From contig JADNRY010000009.1 in assembly GCA_015501585.1 (NCBI GenBank), positions 496,001 through 560,000 on the forward strand: DNA of 64,000 nt, written 5' to 3'. The notes under the pieces are model-generated. The model was not told where the DNA came from, made no database searches, and saw only the letters and a program-made list of their open reading frames with translations. The stretch is from Rhodocollybia butyracea (Eukaryota; Basidiomycota; Agaricomycetes; Agaricales; Omphalotaceae). A program made the position numbers and the translations under genes. The number at the start of each line of letters is the position of its first letter. Positions within the stretch are counted from its first letter, which is position 1. This document shows, piece by piece, positions 1 through 10,849 of the stretch.

Positions 1-1027
1 TCTCCATTCTTCCGTGCACATGCACACATTGATACCAAACGACGCGAACCTTTCTTGTTGGAGGAGCCCTACAAAAGCATTGTCCGAGACATTCTGCGTT
101 TGAGGTACACAATGTTACCGATTTGGTACACGGCCTTCAGAGAGAACTCTGTCACCGGTTTGCCTATCGTGAGGTACGTATCTTATGTTTTCCTACCAGA
201 GTGGTCGCTAATAATGTGCTAGACCTCATTATGTGATGTTCCCCAAGGACCCAGTTGGTTTCGCCATCGATGACCAATTCTTCATTGGTTCTTCCGGAAT
301 CTTGGTCAAACCTATCACCGAGAAAGAGATAACCGAAACAACAGTTTACTTGCCTGATGATCAGGTTAGTCACTGCATGCGTGATGTACTTGCTCTAATG
401 TGATATGCTCTGCAGGTTTACTATGACTATTTCACCCATTACGCCTATCGTGGTTCCAGCCAAGGTAACTACGTTACCGTCCGCGCGGAGCTGCACCAAA
501 TCCCCGTCTTCATTCGCGGAGGCTCCATCCTCCCCACCCGCGAACGCCCTCGTCGTTCCTCCCCACTTATGAAACACGACCCCTTCACTCTCCGTGTAGC
601 CCTCAGCAAATCTGGAACCGCCCGCGGTGAACTCTACTTGGACGATGGAGTTACTTACTCTCATCAACAGGGTGAACTTGTGTGGCGCGAATTCGTTGCC
701 GAGCCTTCAGCAAAAACCACCCGTATTTCGAGTAAAGACCTAGCCTCAGCGAACCCCTCACAAACGGTTGATGGAGTAATGCTTGAAACGTATAACCCAA
801 AGAACGCATTTGTGAAAGAGATTGAAGAAGTGAGGGTGGAGAAAGTTGTTGTCTTGGGGTTGAGTAACAAGCCGAAAAGCGTCAAGGTTGAGAATGGTGC
901 TGAGCTTTACTGGGAGTACATCCCTGGCGTGCCGGCATCGGACAAGAAGGAAGGTACTTCGAGTGTGCTTCATATCAAGGATCCAAAAGTCATTGTTACT
1001 GAGGATTGGGCTATCGTGATTTCGTAG
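1..1027 (+). CDS. ROT2: Glucosidase II alpha subunit (GH31), 3' part
   Basis: C-terminal part of the catalytic subunit of ER glucosidase II, which trims the inner alpha-1,3-glucoses from N-linked glycans during glycoprotein folding. The reading frame is open from base 1 and the gene is cut by the window edge, so signal peptide and catalytic acids lie outside. Three exons are visible: 1-173, 223-364 and 416-1027, with introns GTACGT..TAG and GTTAGT..CAG, both in phase. The encoded stretch begins SPFFRAHAHIDTKRREPF, a signature following the active site in this family, and continues through IPVFIRGGSILPTRERPRRS and the beta-sandwich region LYLDDGVTYSHQQGE. Stop TAG at 1025-1027. The RRSS and GGSILP signatures point to glucosidase II rather than a secreted alpha-glucosidase. 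No lesion is seen. Confidence 0.93.
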
Positions 1028-1154
1028 ACCAGATTGTCACTTGTAGAGTATCAAATCGATATTTATTCGACTGCCTCACTGATGACTGATGACTGAATGG
1101 GCATTGTTCATTTAAGGGTCATGTTTAGAGGATGTAACCAGGCTGCTGCCAGCA

Positions 1155-1500
1155 CCTAGTGTTACACGGAATCACTCCGCAAGTCTACATCATCTCCCAA
1201 TTTGTACACCTCTATCCTCTCATCTCACCTTTCTCAGTCATGCTCCGACAATCCTGGCTTCCTATGAATCAATATTCACGATAAAGGAAGGCTGACCAGC
1301 CGAAACGAGAATTGGGAGCGGTGGAGGGGACGAGAGAACAGGATAAAAAAAGAATGACCCGCCTGATAAAAAATACTGGTGCAACCTGCAGTCGCTCCGT
1401 CTACGTTATCGATTAACTCCTTCTCTTCCAGTGCCTATTCCACGAAGCAAAAATACGTCTCAATATTACTCACTGCTCCGAATGTCAACAATGAATTTGG
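1155..1500 (+). repeat. Relic of repeated-family 5' end (exon 1 start), plus strand
   Basis: A degraded stretch closely matching 4046-4320: both contain CGGAATCACTCCGCAAG, a CACGATAAAGGAAGGCTGACC-like segment, TGATAAA and then a piece that translates as VQPAVAPSTLSINSFSS. That peptide matches the N-terminus of the repeated family (VQPAATPSTLSVDSFSS in copy B). The exon stops being recognisable after about 1435, and 1480-1522 is the 3' flank of copy A on the other strand, so a truncated plus-strand copy faces the 3' end of a minus-strand copy. Not a functional gene. Confidence 0.6.
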
Positions 1501-1522
1501 TTTTGAGTTCCGTCTGAGAGAG

Positions 1523-3407
1523 CTAGTTTATCCACCAATACACATGATCTCTATCACTCTGCTCTATCCAAGTCTCCGAATCATGTTCACGAAAGTAAGG
1601 AAATACTACTTCCACTGTTGAATTAGGTCGAAAGAACAACTTCCACTGTGTCATCGATGAAGTTTGACACATAGCAGGATTAGACACAAAGTTCAAAGTG
1701 AGGTGTCTTATGGCAGGGAGGTCTCCAGATGTTTCGATTGTATCGTTCAGCTCCGACTCGTTGGGTACTGAAGGTTCCAAAAGCAGTTCATAGGATGGCC
1801 AATCTTGTAATGTACTACCATCTGGAAATTCGATAGCTGCACCAGCGGAACTGAGCAAACCTGCAATATCGGCTTGTATGAGTACCTGATAGAAGGTCTC
1901 AGCCTTTTTGGCACTGAGGGAAAACCGTCGGATGAGATGCATAACACCGTTGAGATTTTCCCTTAAGTGACAGGCGGCAGTGGAATGGGGGCAGCAGAAC
2001 TTGTAGAATGAATCTGCGGCTGGGTCTTGTAACCTAATGTGCACGAGTTTCTCAGTATGAATTAATCGACATGTAAAGACATACGAGAGCCGCAACATTT
2101 GCTGAATAATCCGCGAAAACACATCTTGTGCATAGTCCAGTGGTGTTTGGTCGAAATACAATTTCAAACCTCGATTCCATTCTCCGGCCTGGTCACTAGC
2201 TGATCTTAGACGAGCAGATAAACGATGAAGGGATCGCAGTGGTCTGAAAGAGATTGCATCTGGCAACCCAGCAGAACTGTATAAAATATTCAAAAGAGTC
2301 TCAATAGCCCTAAACAGCAAGACTTACCCCGAAAATTCAAGAAGGTCTATCAACAAGTCAAACAAAAAAGGATCAGTGAATGATCTCTCCCAATCCATTA
2401 GCATGTCAAAAGCAGAGCTGATTCGCCACTGAATTTCTTTAAGTCCAAGGCTCTGCCACATCTGACGTCGTTGAGAACATCTGTCAGCTTCCTTTTGGCT
2501 AAACAACAACATCGGCCTTAGAGGCCACAAACTGTGAACCGGATGATGCTCGAGCTGCCTACGTGCCGAGGGATCAGAGCATACTTCAAGCAGGAACGAG
2601 TTACAAGCAGCATCAAGGCTTGATTTTCGAATCAAAGATGCCTTGTGATGGGCAACCAAAGGGTCTCGAAAATCGGAGACGTATAAATGAAGAAGCAAGT
2701 CCTGAACACCGGCCTTCAGAATGTCGGAAGACATTCGCGAATGTAAAGAGGTAAGTGCGGAGAGGAAGTCAAGAAAAGGTATCAGAGACTGAGTCTCCCA
2801 TCTGGAGAGGTACTTCTGGTACTCAAGGACCACTGGATCTTGGAGGTATCCTTGTCTTCAAGAGTCCCACTTAGCATTGCAAAGGCGGGAATTTACAGAT
2901 TGCACAACCTTATGGGATCCATCCTGGATATAATATCACAGAGTAATAATTGAAGTTCAACCAATGGCCAGTTGGATAGAACTTCAGGAGCTTCCTGCTG
3001 CGTCGAGAAGCAATTTGAGCTACGAGCATCTGCAACGCGCGAATTCGAATGGACTCTGGGTATAATTCAGGCCTATAGTATGATCTCAGTGAGCATCTGA
3101 AAGATTTCAAGAAAAGAAATTTTGACCTTGATAATTCCAAAAGATCCATATACATTTCAGTCAGTCCCGGGAGCTTACCGCCGGCATGATGAGGAAAATG
3201 TGCTGCTATTGTGGTCAGTCGTCGAGATATTATGACTTGTTCTATGGCTTTGAGCGTCAGTTTTCCGACGTTGAAAATAGCCTTTCCAGAAAGCGAGCCG
3301 ATTCCCCTGAACGTACTGGCAGAAGAGACCGTGGCATTCCCAGAAGAGAACGAGTCGACTGATAACGCTGATAGATTAGCTGCAGGTTGGACCGAATTTC
3401 CTAGCAT
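1523..3407 (-). pseudogene. Repeated family copy A, frameshifted
   Basis: Member of a five-exon gene family of unknown function, repeated in this window. Exons by comparison with copy D: 3407-3127, 3072-2909, 2855-2328, 2276-2085, 2033-1523. The deduced protein begins MLGNSVQPAANLSALSVDSF, contains the conserved block GSLSGKAIFNVGKLTLKAIE and ends with SDRDHVYWWIN. It looks alpha-helical and soluble, with no signal peptide or membrane segment; I recognise no domain. Exon 2 lacks one base near 2987 compared with copy B (ACTTCAGGAG against ACTTCAAGGAG), which throws the frame and would end the protein within about 30 residues. Exons 3 to 5 remain open and the splice sites are preserved, so the lesion is recent or an assembly error. 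Copy A and the phosphatase fragment beside it mirror copy B and the full phosphatase gene. Confidence 0.75.
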
Positions 3408-3599
3408 TGGAAGTTATAAGTGGGAGAGTCGGACAACATAGAGCGACGATGTGACCTAATAATAACGGAATGATACCGCTACAGCTTCCATCATGGGACA
3501 GCCGTCGTAAGCAGATAACAGGCAGATAATATGCCCATCATGATGAACGTCCACCCAAACAAACTGACTTGTGAAAAAATTGACCGTTCCTAATTCCCT

Positions 3600-4045
3600 A
3601 TGTATGCTGGCCATGGCCAGAAGTTCATGCTGGTATGAAAAGGGCACATGAACATGAGAACAAACACATCATCCTCTGTTGAGGGTTGTCTCGAGGGCTC
3701 CACGGATCCGAAGGAGGTATATTTTCTTCCGAGGCTTGACATAGGTTTCTTTTACTATGGTAGCAGCTTTTTCGTCTGATTGGACTGGACATTAGGGTTG
3801 ACAAAGGGAAGATGAAAATCGTGCACCTGTTTTTCGATTATCATGGGAGATCATATACTGTCGCCTAAGAAAGAGAGAATAAGTTTAAAGTGTGAGTTCC
3901 CAGCATGTCATGTACCTTGAACCCATCTCTTTGCCGTTTGTACACCTTCAATCCACTCCTCTGCCGATCGTTTAACCCGGTCGATGCTCGAGGAGTGCAC
4001 AAATACACTCGTTCCGGTCATTAAATGCCGGTACCGCGAGTACTA
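3600..4045 (-). pseudogene. Fragment of histidine acid phosphatase gene
   Basis: Degenerate duplicate of 11455-11887, the central part of the phosphatase gene at 10850-12467. Shared segments include GCTGGTATGAAA, GGAGGTATATTTTCTTCC, GACTGGACATTAGGGTTGAC and the exon coding for SSSIDRVKRSAEEWIEGVQT. Both ends of the gene are missing: the N-terminal RHG exon and the C-terminal exons are absent, and about 20 bases are deleted near 3672. On the low-coordinate side the match jumps from the equivalent of 10357 to 11459 at a shared ATGCTGG. On the high side, similarity stops at CGCGAGTACT (about 4044), where it switches to the 1155-type repeat. No function is expected. Confidence 0.75.
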
Positions 4046-4320
4046 TACGGAATCACTCCGCAAGTGTACATCGACTCCCAGTACGTACACCTCTATCCTC
4101 CCATCTCACCTTTCCCAATTATGCTACATTGTTATGGCCAATCCTGGCCCCCCTTATGATTCAATATTTACGATAAAGGAAGGCTGACCAGCCAAAACGA
4201 GAATTGGAAGCGGATGAGGGTGGAGGGGGCTAGAGAACAAAATGGCTCGCCTGATAAATGCACTGGTGCAACCTGGAGTCGCTCCGTCAATGTCATCGAT
4301 TAATTCTTTCTCATCCAGTC
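4046..4320 (+). repeat. Second relic of repeated-family 5' end, plus strand
   Basis: Copy of 1155-1435: CGGAATCACTCCGCAAGTGTAC, CGATAAAGGAAGGCTGACC and an exon-1-like stretch reading VQPGVAPSMSSINSFSS at 4264-4320. It starts exactly where the phosphatase fragment ends, so the join is a rearrangement breakpoint. Truncated after the first 17 or so codons. Confidence 0.6.
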
Positions 4321-4339
4321 TCCACGAAGTAGAAACATG

Positions 4340-4534
4340 TCAGTATTACTCGTTCGTGTGTAGTTTCTGTTTTTGCGACGACGATCTCGTGCTGATCATA
4401 GCGTCGCAGAGACTGCGCATCCCATGCGAGTATTTGGGGCGATACGTGTAGTTGGGACTATTCCTAAGTGGGACCACGCTGGCCAACCACTACCACCACC
4501 ACCACCACTGCCGAAGGTCAACAATTTGGCTTTG
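4340..4534 (+). repeat. 3'-flank repeat with ACC microsatellite
   Basis: Matches 8030-8215: both carry CGTGTGTAGT, GTGCTGATCA, GCAGAGACTG, GCATCCCA, GGCGATACGTGTA, then TAAGTGGGA and a run of ACC triplets (about 4481-4507 here, 8182-8208 there). In both places it lies immediately beyond the 3' end of a minus-strand family member, so it is part of the duplicated block and not a gene. Confidence 0.6.
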
Positions 4535-4900
4535 AATTCCGTCTAGCTAGTTTATCCACCGATACACATGATCTCTATCACTCTGCTCTAGTACCGTGGT
4601 ACCCCAAGTCTTATGGTCACGAAGGGAGCACGACTCTCACTGTTGAATTAAGTTGAAGGAACGACTCCCATGCCGTCGATGAAGACACGTAGCAGGATTA
4701 GGCACGAAGTTCAAGGTGAAGGCTCTCATTGTAGGGAAGTCTCCAGATGCTTCGGTTATATCGTTCAGCTCCTTGCTGTTTACGAAAGGTTATTTTTACA
4801 AAAGCAGCTCGTAGGATGGCCAGACTTGCAATGTACTGCCATCTGAAAGCGGTACCAGCGGAGTGAGTAAATCTGCAATATCAGCTTGTATCTGACAGGC
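4535..4900 (-). pseudogene. Repeated family relic F (3' end only)
   Basis: Matches the last exon of copies A and B: the segments TAGCTAGTTTATCCACC, TGATCTCTATCACTCTGCTC, ATATCGTTCAGCTCCTTGC and the part coding for LQVWPSYELLL are present, with small indels. Similarity ends near 4895, where the exon reads into unrelated sequence. There is no upstream exon, so this is a 5'-truncated relic. Confidence 0.7.
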
Positions 4901-6339
4901 CAGGTGAAAGTAAATAGACAAGATACATGCTTCCTGCAGGAAAAAGGTGTTGATTGATGTCGACTCGGGGCAGGGGCGAAACCTCATGAGTAGGCGGGTG
5001 ATGACTCTTGATAGCAGGGACCAGGATTGAAGGTGAAATCCAGCGGCAGTGGGTTGGTCTGTGCACACAGCATGTCGATAGTAAGGTACCTCGGTGGTGA
5101 CCGATAAAGCTTTGAAGTCCGAGTAAGGAGATTCTAGGTCATCGAGCCGTAGAGTCCAGCGGACTTGATACATCAGACAGCGCGCCGTCGAGACAAAGGA
5201 TACTGTAGACAAGTTTCTGTCTGTTGATATGATGACCAGTCTTGACGACATGTGATATTTGCTTGGATCAGAAGCGTTGAGAGAAACAAGACGTGCATCA
5301 GTCGCCAGGATCCGTCATCCGCCCCCTGCAAGGATATCCGAGATATATCAGAGTCCTGCTGCTTCTTCCAACTTTTACTTCATAGTCAGACGGACATTCG
5401 TTCGGCAATGCGGTGTAATCCGATATTCTATTCTGAGATAGTTCAAAAGAGTTGGAGAAGCAAGCTCTGAGACTACCAGTTGCGTATGTATCCAGTGATC
5501 TCTCAAAAGGCTGAGGCCTGAAAAACATGATCGATAAATATCGAAAGTTTCGGTGCATGCGCTGTAGTTGAGGGAGGTTGTTCAACACTGGTAGGATGCA
5601 TGTCACGTTTCAAAGGACTGCCTGCTGCCGTTGTCGGCAGCATCTTTGATCGAGCTTCATCAAAGTGCTGGCTCGAGTCTACTTAATACTGAGTACTCCG
5701 AGTCTCAGTCTTGTATCCCTGGTTTCTGATATCCGCCCTTGCGCTTCAACCTCGGTTCCGGTCTCTCCTCTACCTGGCGGCATTCGAACAAAATACGCAA
5801 GGCCCACTTCAATCCATCAGCGCTCAGTACTCAGTAAGGACAGGCTCAAGCCTGGCATCGAATCCGCTCTCTGCCTTCCACCTTCCATGATTTCCATCCT
5901 CTCCCCAACTTTCGCACTTTTTACTTCCAAAGTCAATCCAAAGTGCAGAATCCAAACTCAAAGTTCAACCCCCTGCCAGTTATACATATATATTCCTTCG
6001 CTTTTCGCACCTATACCCTTGCATATACGAGGACCGTCCGAGATCATCAACAAGTACAGCCGTTCAAATACATATCTTCTGTGGGCGCTGGCGCTGAACA
6101 TCAACTTGGATCCAATCGAGTTATTGTGGTCGTTAGGGTAGACACCGACACTGTTGCTGTTTTTATTCCGCTGCTGCTTGATTTGGTCTGGCACTTATGC
6201 ATATGGCTTATAAGACGCACCAAGCTGTCGTCCTTCCTTGACTTCCTCTTCTGACATTGTTCTTCTTCTTCTCGTACTACTCCTTCCCTATCTCATCCTA
6301 CTCCTTTTGCCCTACTACCTTCCGAGTCGACCTCGTATC
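4901..6339. other. Intergenic, no supported gene
   Basis: Several ORFs of 60-158 codons occur on both strands, but none shows a recognisable protein, conserved motif or splice-linked extension. 5260-5640 may be further decayed family sequence, but I could not align it. 6230-6339 is pyrimidine-rich (CTTCTTCTTCTCG, CTACTCC) and is probably the promoter and 5' leader of the gene at 6340. Confidence 0.4.
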
Positions 6340-7029
6340 ATGTTCAACCAACCTTTAATTACCTTTTCAATCTTAATTTTGTGGAGCATCCACGGTAGGG
6401 CCTCGCTCTCTCATCCTGCTAAAACTTGGTTCACGAACTTTATCGCGGCTAGGGAGCTTGGCCGCATCTAACGAATTCACATATGCTGCCTTCGGCTCAG
6501 ACCCCATTGGAACCCCCACCGAGCCGGGTGAAATCAGTACTATCTCAGTCGTGCCAATTGGTACGGCTTCTGGAGTAACGACGTATGAATTCAGTGAAGT
6601 CGTTGGGCAGGTCATAACCGACTCCGATGTGACTCACACATCAATAATCACGATTGCAAATACATTATCTGGTCTGTGCTACACTCTTTACTCAACGCTC
6701 TTTCTCTGCAATTGAAATAACCTATAGGAACCATCGTTGCGTCGGCTTCAGGTTTTGTCCAATCAATGGTCGTTGGTCAAGATACTCAAGTTAACGAGTG
6801 CCATTACACCAATTCCATCAGTGGAGAGTGTGTCTTCGAAGACGCCATTCTCGGAACGCTCACAACTACCGGCTCCGTAATCACTGGGGCTCTGGCTGAG
6901 GCCACACCTACTCAAAGTCCATCTCAGCAGAAAAATGGTGGTACGCCCTATATCAAGTTTAATGTTGGAATTCTCATTGGAATGGGAGTTTCTACACTGG
7001 CGGGGCTGTGCATTACAAGTTGGATATGA
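6340..7029 (+). CDS. Small secreted, probably GPI-anchored protein
   Basis: Unrecognised 191-residue protein. Exons 6340-6394, 6453-6671 and 6728-7029; introns GTAGGG..TAG and GTCTGT..TAG join in frame, and the exon sum is divisible by three. It starts MFNQPLITFSILILWSIHGS followed by LAASNEF, a good signal peptide with cleavage after the Ala pair. The middle is Thr/Ser/Val/Ile-rich (TTYEFSEVVGQVITDSDVTH) with two cysteines in NECHY and SGECVFED, likely one disulphide. A Ser/Thr/Pro/Gln-rich stretch (ATPTQSPSQQKNGG) precedes a C-terminal hydrophobic segment (NVGILIGMGVSTLAGL) close to the stop, as in GPI-anchored surface proteins of basidiomycetes. No enzyme motif is seen. The start is chosen because it alone gives the signal peptide. 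Confidence 0.7.
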
Positions 7030-8029
7030 TAAGACCGTTATCCTTTGTTCATTGAGGGTTCTTTTCCGTACAGTTCTAGTATTTTAGCCCACTGGGTATA
7101 TCTCAATATAACCTAAAACCTTAAGTACTAAGTACTCGGGATTCAAGGGATAGTAATTTAACGAAGTATACTTCATATTTATTCTGTCCTTACTCTTCCC
7201 ATTAAAGTTCCCCAAGTCCGAGTCCTCCCTGGGCCCTGGCCTTTTTGTACTAGTCATGTAGAAATTACATGGTAAGTAAGTGTGGACACCGATAACAAGT
7301 CCGGAATTAGTGGGACTAATCTGCGGTACTAGCATCGTGACTCGTCAAGTCACAGTTGGAAAAAAATCAATCCAGTGGAGGCAAGTTTTTCCATTTCTAC
7401 CAGGTTAAACCAAGGGTGGTTTATCTAGAGATTCATCGGAAGACGATTTCTGGGCTTGAACTGGATGTCATTATCTCTAGTTGCTAGCACGGCGGATCCT
7501 GGGCTTGAAAAGTTACCCAATTTTGTGCTCTATGGCTCTCTGTTTTCCAACATGAGTACTACTAGACATTACCGTAACGGTACTAGTAACGCGTAACGGA
7601 CCTCTTGAGCCTCTTGAGCCTGGGGCCTTTGCATTTTGCAATGCGTAACAAATCCCCCGAATTATCACCATTTAAGTAAGGCTTTGTTGCGCCTGCTAGA
7701 AGAGTATATGGAGCGTTGGCATGGGTATCCTCCGATTTTGATGAGAAGAGGGTGATTCAATGTAACTTACTCTCATTCGAGAATAGACAGCGAGACTTGA
7801 AATATCTCTGTTTAGACAACATCAAAGCCAATGTCCACTCACCAATGCCAGACAGCCAAGCTAGACTAAACAGAGCACTGAACAGTGAAGAGCGAGAAAA
7901 GCATAGGAAAGAATGGTGGAACAGCTACAACGCATCGCGATTCGCGTCTACCACGAGTTTCTCAGTATGAATTAATCCAGTGAGTGAGCATCCGAAAGAT
8001 TTCGAGAGAAGAAACTTGAAATATATGTC
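7030..8029. other. Intergenic, no supported gene
   Basis: AT-rich with short direct repeats (AAGTACTAAGTACTCGG near 7124, CTCTTGAGCCTCTTGAGCC near 7600). An 84-codon ORF at 7716-7970 has no supporting feature. From about 7950 the sequence CACGAGTTTCTCAGTATGAATTAAT matches an intron segment of the family (2044 and 8777), so a scrap of family sequence is present. Confidence 0.4.
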
Positions 8030-8253
8030 TCCTCATTCGTGTGTAGTCTTCGTGTTTGTCCGACGGCGCTTTCGTGCTGATCACAGCATTGCAGAGACTG
8101 TGCATCCCACGCGTGTCTTTAGGGCGATACGTGTAACTGGGGCCCCGACTGTTTCTAAGTGGGATCACGTCGATCGCACCATGATCACCACCACCACCAC
8201 CACCACCACTGCTCTGAATGTCAACGATGAATTTGGCTCTGAGTTCCATCTAG
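8030..8253 (+). repeat. 3'-flank repeat with ACC microsatellite, second copy
   Basis: Partner of 4340-4534, with the same marker order and a run of nine ACC/CCA triplets at about 8182-8208. It abuts the stop codon of family copy B at 8254, so it marks the downstream border of the duplicated block. Confidence 0.55.
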
Positions 8254-10158
8254 CTAGTTTATCCACCAATACACATAATCTCTATCACTCTGCTCTGGTA
8301 CCGTGTTCTCATGGTCACGAAACGAAGGGAGCACTACTCTCACCGTTGAATTAGGTTGAAAAAACAACTCCCATGCCGTTGATAGAACTTCATCTCGACA
8401 CATAGCAGGATTAGACACGAAGTTCAAGGTGAGGATTCGCATTGTAGAGGGGTCTCCAGATGTTTCGGTTATATCGTTCAGCTCCTCGCTAGCGGGTACC
8501 GAAGGTTGTTTTTCCAAAAGTAGTTCATAGGATGGCCAGTCTTGTAATGTACTACCATCTGGAAGTTCGATAGCTGCACTAGCGGAACTAAGCAACCCTG
8601 CAATATCGGCTTGTATGAGTACCTGATAGAGGGCTTCATTTTCTTTGGCATTAAGGGAAAACCGGTGGATGAGATGCATAACACCATTGAGATTTTCCCT
8701 TAAGTGACAAGCGACCGTGGAACGGGGCAACAGAACTTGTAAAATGAATCTGCGGCTGGGTCTTGTAACCTGATGTGCACGAGTTTCTCAGTATGAATTG
8801 ATCGACATGTAAAGAGTCTGGAAGACATACGAGAGCCGTAACATTTGTTGAATAATCCGCGAAAACACATCTTGCGCATAATCCAGTGGAGTTTGGTCGA
8901 AATACATTCTCAAACCTCGAATCCATTCTCCAACCTGGTCTTTAGCTGACCTTGCACGAACAGATAAACAATGAAGGGATCGCAGTGCTCTGAAAGAGAT
9001 TGCGTCCGGCAGCCCAGCAGAACTGTATAAAAAATTCAAAAGTGTTCCAATATCCCTAAGCAGTCATGACTTACCCCGAAAACTCAAGAAGGTCTATTAA
9101 CAAGTCAAACAGAAAAGGGCCAGTGAATGACCCTTCCCAATCCATTAGCATGTCAAAAGCAGAGCTGATGCGCCACTGAATTTCTTTAAGTCCAAGGCTC
9201 TGCCACATCTGACGACGTTGGGAACATCTGTCAACTTCATTCTGACCAAACAACAGCATCGGCCTTGGAGGCCACAAACCGTGAATTGGATGATGCTCAA
9301 ACTCTTCACGTGCTGAGGGATCAGAGCATACTTCAAGCAAGAACGAATTACAAGCAGCAGCAAGGCTTGATTTTCCAATCAAAGATGTTTTGTGGCGGGC
9401 AGCCATAGGGTCTCGAAAATCGGAGACGTATAAGTGAAGAAGCAAGTCTTGAACACCGGCCTTCAGAATGTCGGGAAATATTTGCGAGTGTAAAGAGGTA
9501 AGCGCAGAGAGGAAGTCAAGAAAAGGTATCAGAGAGTGAGCCTCCCATCTGGAGAGGTACTTCTGGTACTCAAGGACCACTGGATCTTGGAGGTATCCTT
9601 GCCTTCAAGAGTCTCATTTAGCACTGCAAAGGCGGGAAAAGTTCACAGATTGTACAACCTTATAGGATCCATCCTCGATATAATATCACAGAGTAATAAT
9701 TGAAGTTCAACCAATGGCCAGTTGGATAGAACTTCAAGGAGCTTCGTGCTGCATCGAGAAGCAATTTGGGCTACGAGCATCTGCAACGCACGAATTCTAA
9801 TCGACTCGGGGTATAATCCAGGCCTATAGTTTGATCTGAGTGAGCATCCGAAAGATTTCAAGAGAATAAATCTTGACCTTGATAATTCTAAAAGATCCAT
9901 ATACATTTCAGTCAGTCCTGGAAGCTGAGCGCCAGTATGATGAGGAAAATGTGCTGCTATTGCGGAAAGTCGTCGAGATATTATGACTTGTTCGATGGCT
10001 TTGAGCGTCAGTTTCCCGACGTTGAAGATAGCTTTCCCAGAAAGTGAGCCGATCCCCCTGAACGTACTGGCAGAAGAGACCGTAGCATATCCAGAAGAGA
10101 ACGAGTCGACTGATAACGTTGATGGAGTAGCTGCAGGTTGGACCGAATTTCCTAGCAT
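8254..10158 (-). pseudogene. Repeated family copy B, frameshift in last exon
   Basis: Same five-exon structure as copies A, C and D. It starts MLGNSVQPAATPSTLSVDSF and keeps the conserved blocks PGLTEMYMDLLELSR, ALQMLVAQIASR, DLLLHLYVSDFRDP, WRISSAFDMLMDWE and MYFDQTPLDYAQDVFSRIIQ. Introns fall at the same codons as in D; the first and third are open, so the exons appear to read through. The last exon lacks one C near 8725 (TGTTGCCCCGTTCC against TGCTGCCCCCATTCC in A). This shifts the frame shortly after FYKFCCP and reaches a stop within about ten codons, losing the C-terminal third. Downstream the original frame is still open to the stop at 8254. Only one lesion is seen, so a sequencing error is possible; otherwise it encodes a C-terminally truncated protein. 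Confidence 0.72.
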
Positions 10159-10849
10159 AGGAATTTATCAAGTGGGAGGGAGAGTCGGACAAGGTAGCTG
10201 AGCGACCGTCGACGCTGTGTCTTAAGCAGTGATACCGCTGTAGCTTCCCTTACGAACCGTCAATGTCAGCCGTTAAGCAGATAATAGATGCCCATCACGA
10301 TCAACGTCGCCAAGCAGATTAATTTGTGGCCGTTCCGGATTCCCATGTATGCTGGAAGAGGCTTTATTATTATTGTCCCTCAGCACGCTACATCTACGAT
10401 CCTCTCTGCGGGCCAAGCCCGCTATAGCGTGGCTGAGCGGGGCCAGCTAAGCTGTTCCCCCAGCGGGACCCTCTAGTAATCGAGTTCCCTATGGAGCCGA
10501 GTACCAATCATCTATCTATCTGTCAACTTGAACGATTTGCTCTTGCAGCTATCTTTATCGACTGAACCTGCGATAGACGAGGCTGAACGAATGTAACACC
10601 TAATAAGAACACAAGGGGAGGGGGGAGAATGACATTTAAAACATTCTACTTCTCTATCAATTAGTGAGGGCACAATACCTGGCTCGATAACCAGTACTAG
10701 GCTCCGAATATCATGTCCATTTTTTGGGCGCGTGTTGCCATTTCAATGAGCTTTGACGAGAAAAAAGAGACCAACATTGTGGAACGAAGGAATCTCAGTA
10801 TACACTCTTATCGAACTCTGATAGAGCTTCACAAACAATTACTCATTTG
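10159..10849. other. Intergenic between family copy B and the phosphatase
   Basis: 10200-10357 aligns with 3440-3620 upstream of copy A. 10405-10480 is a GC-rich island with several short dyads (GCGGGCCAAGCCCGC, CCCCCAGCGGG), unlike the surrounding AT-rich DNA; it could be an end of an unrecognised mobile element. This island is missing from the duplicate block next to copy A. No gene is supported. Confidence 0.4.

Noticed and set aside
4481..4507. ACC triplet run as a coding polythreonine tract
   Set aside because: It lies beyond the family stop codon and occurs in both duplicate blocks as flank; it is a microsatellite.
5665..6141. 158-codon plus-strand ORF (MLARVYLILSTPSLSLVSLV)
   Set aside because: Low-complexity hydrophobic and Ser/Pro composition, no motif, and it lies in the promoter region of the next gene.
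7716..7970. 84-codon ORF (MAWVSSDFDEKRV)
   Set aside because: No homology recognised; its last part is intron sequence of the repeated family in the opposite sense.
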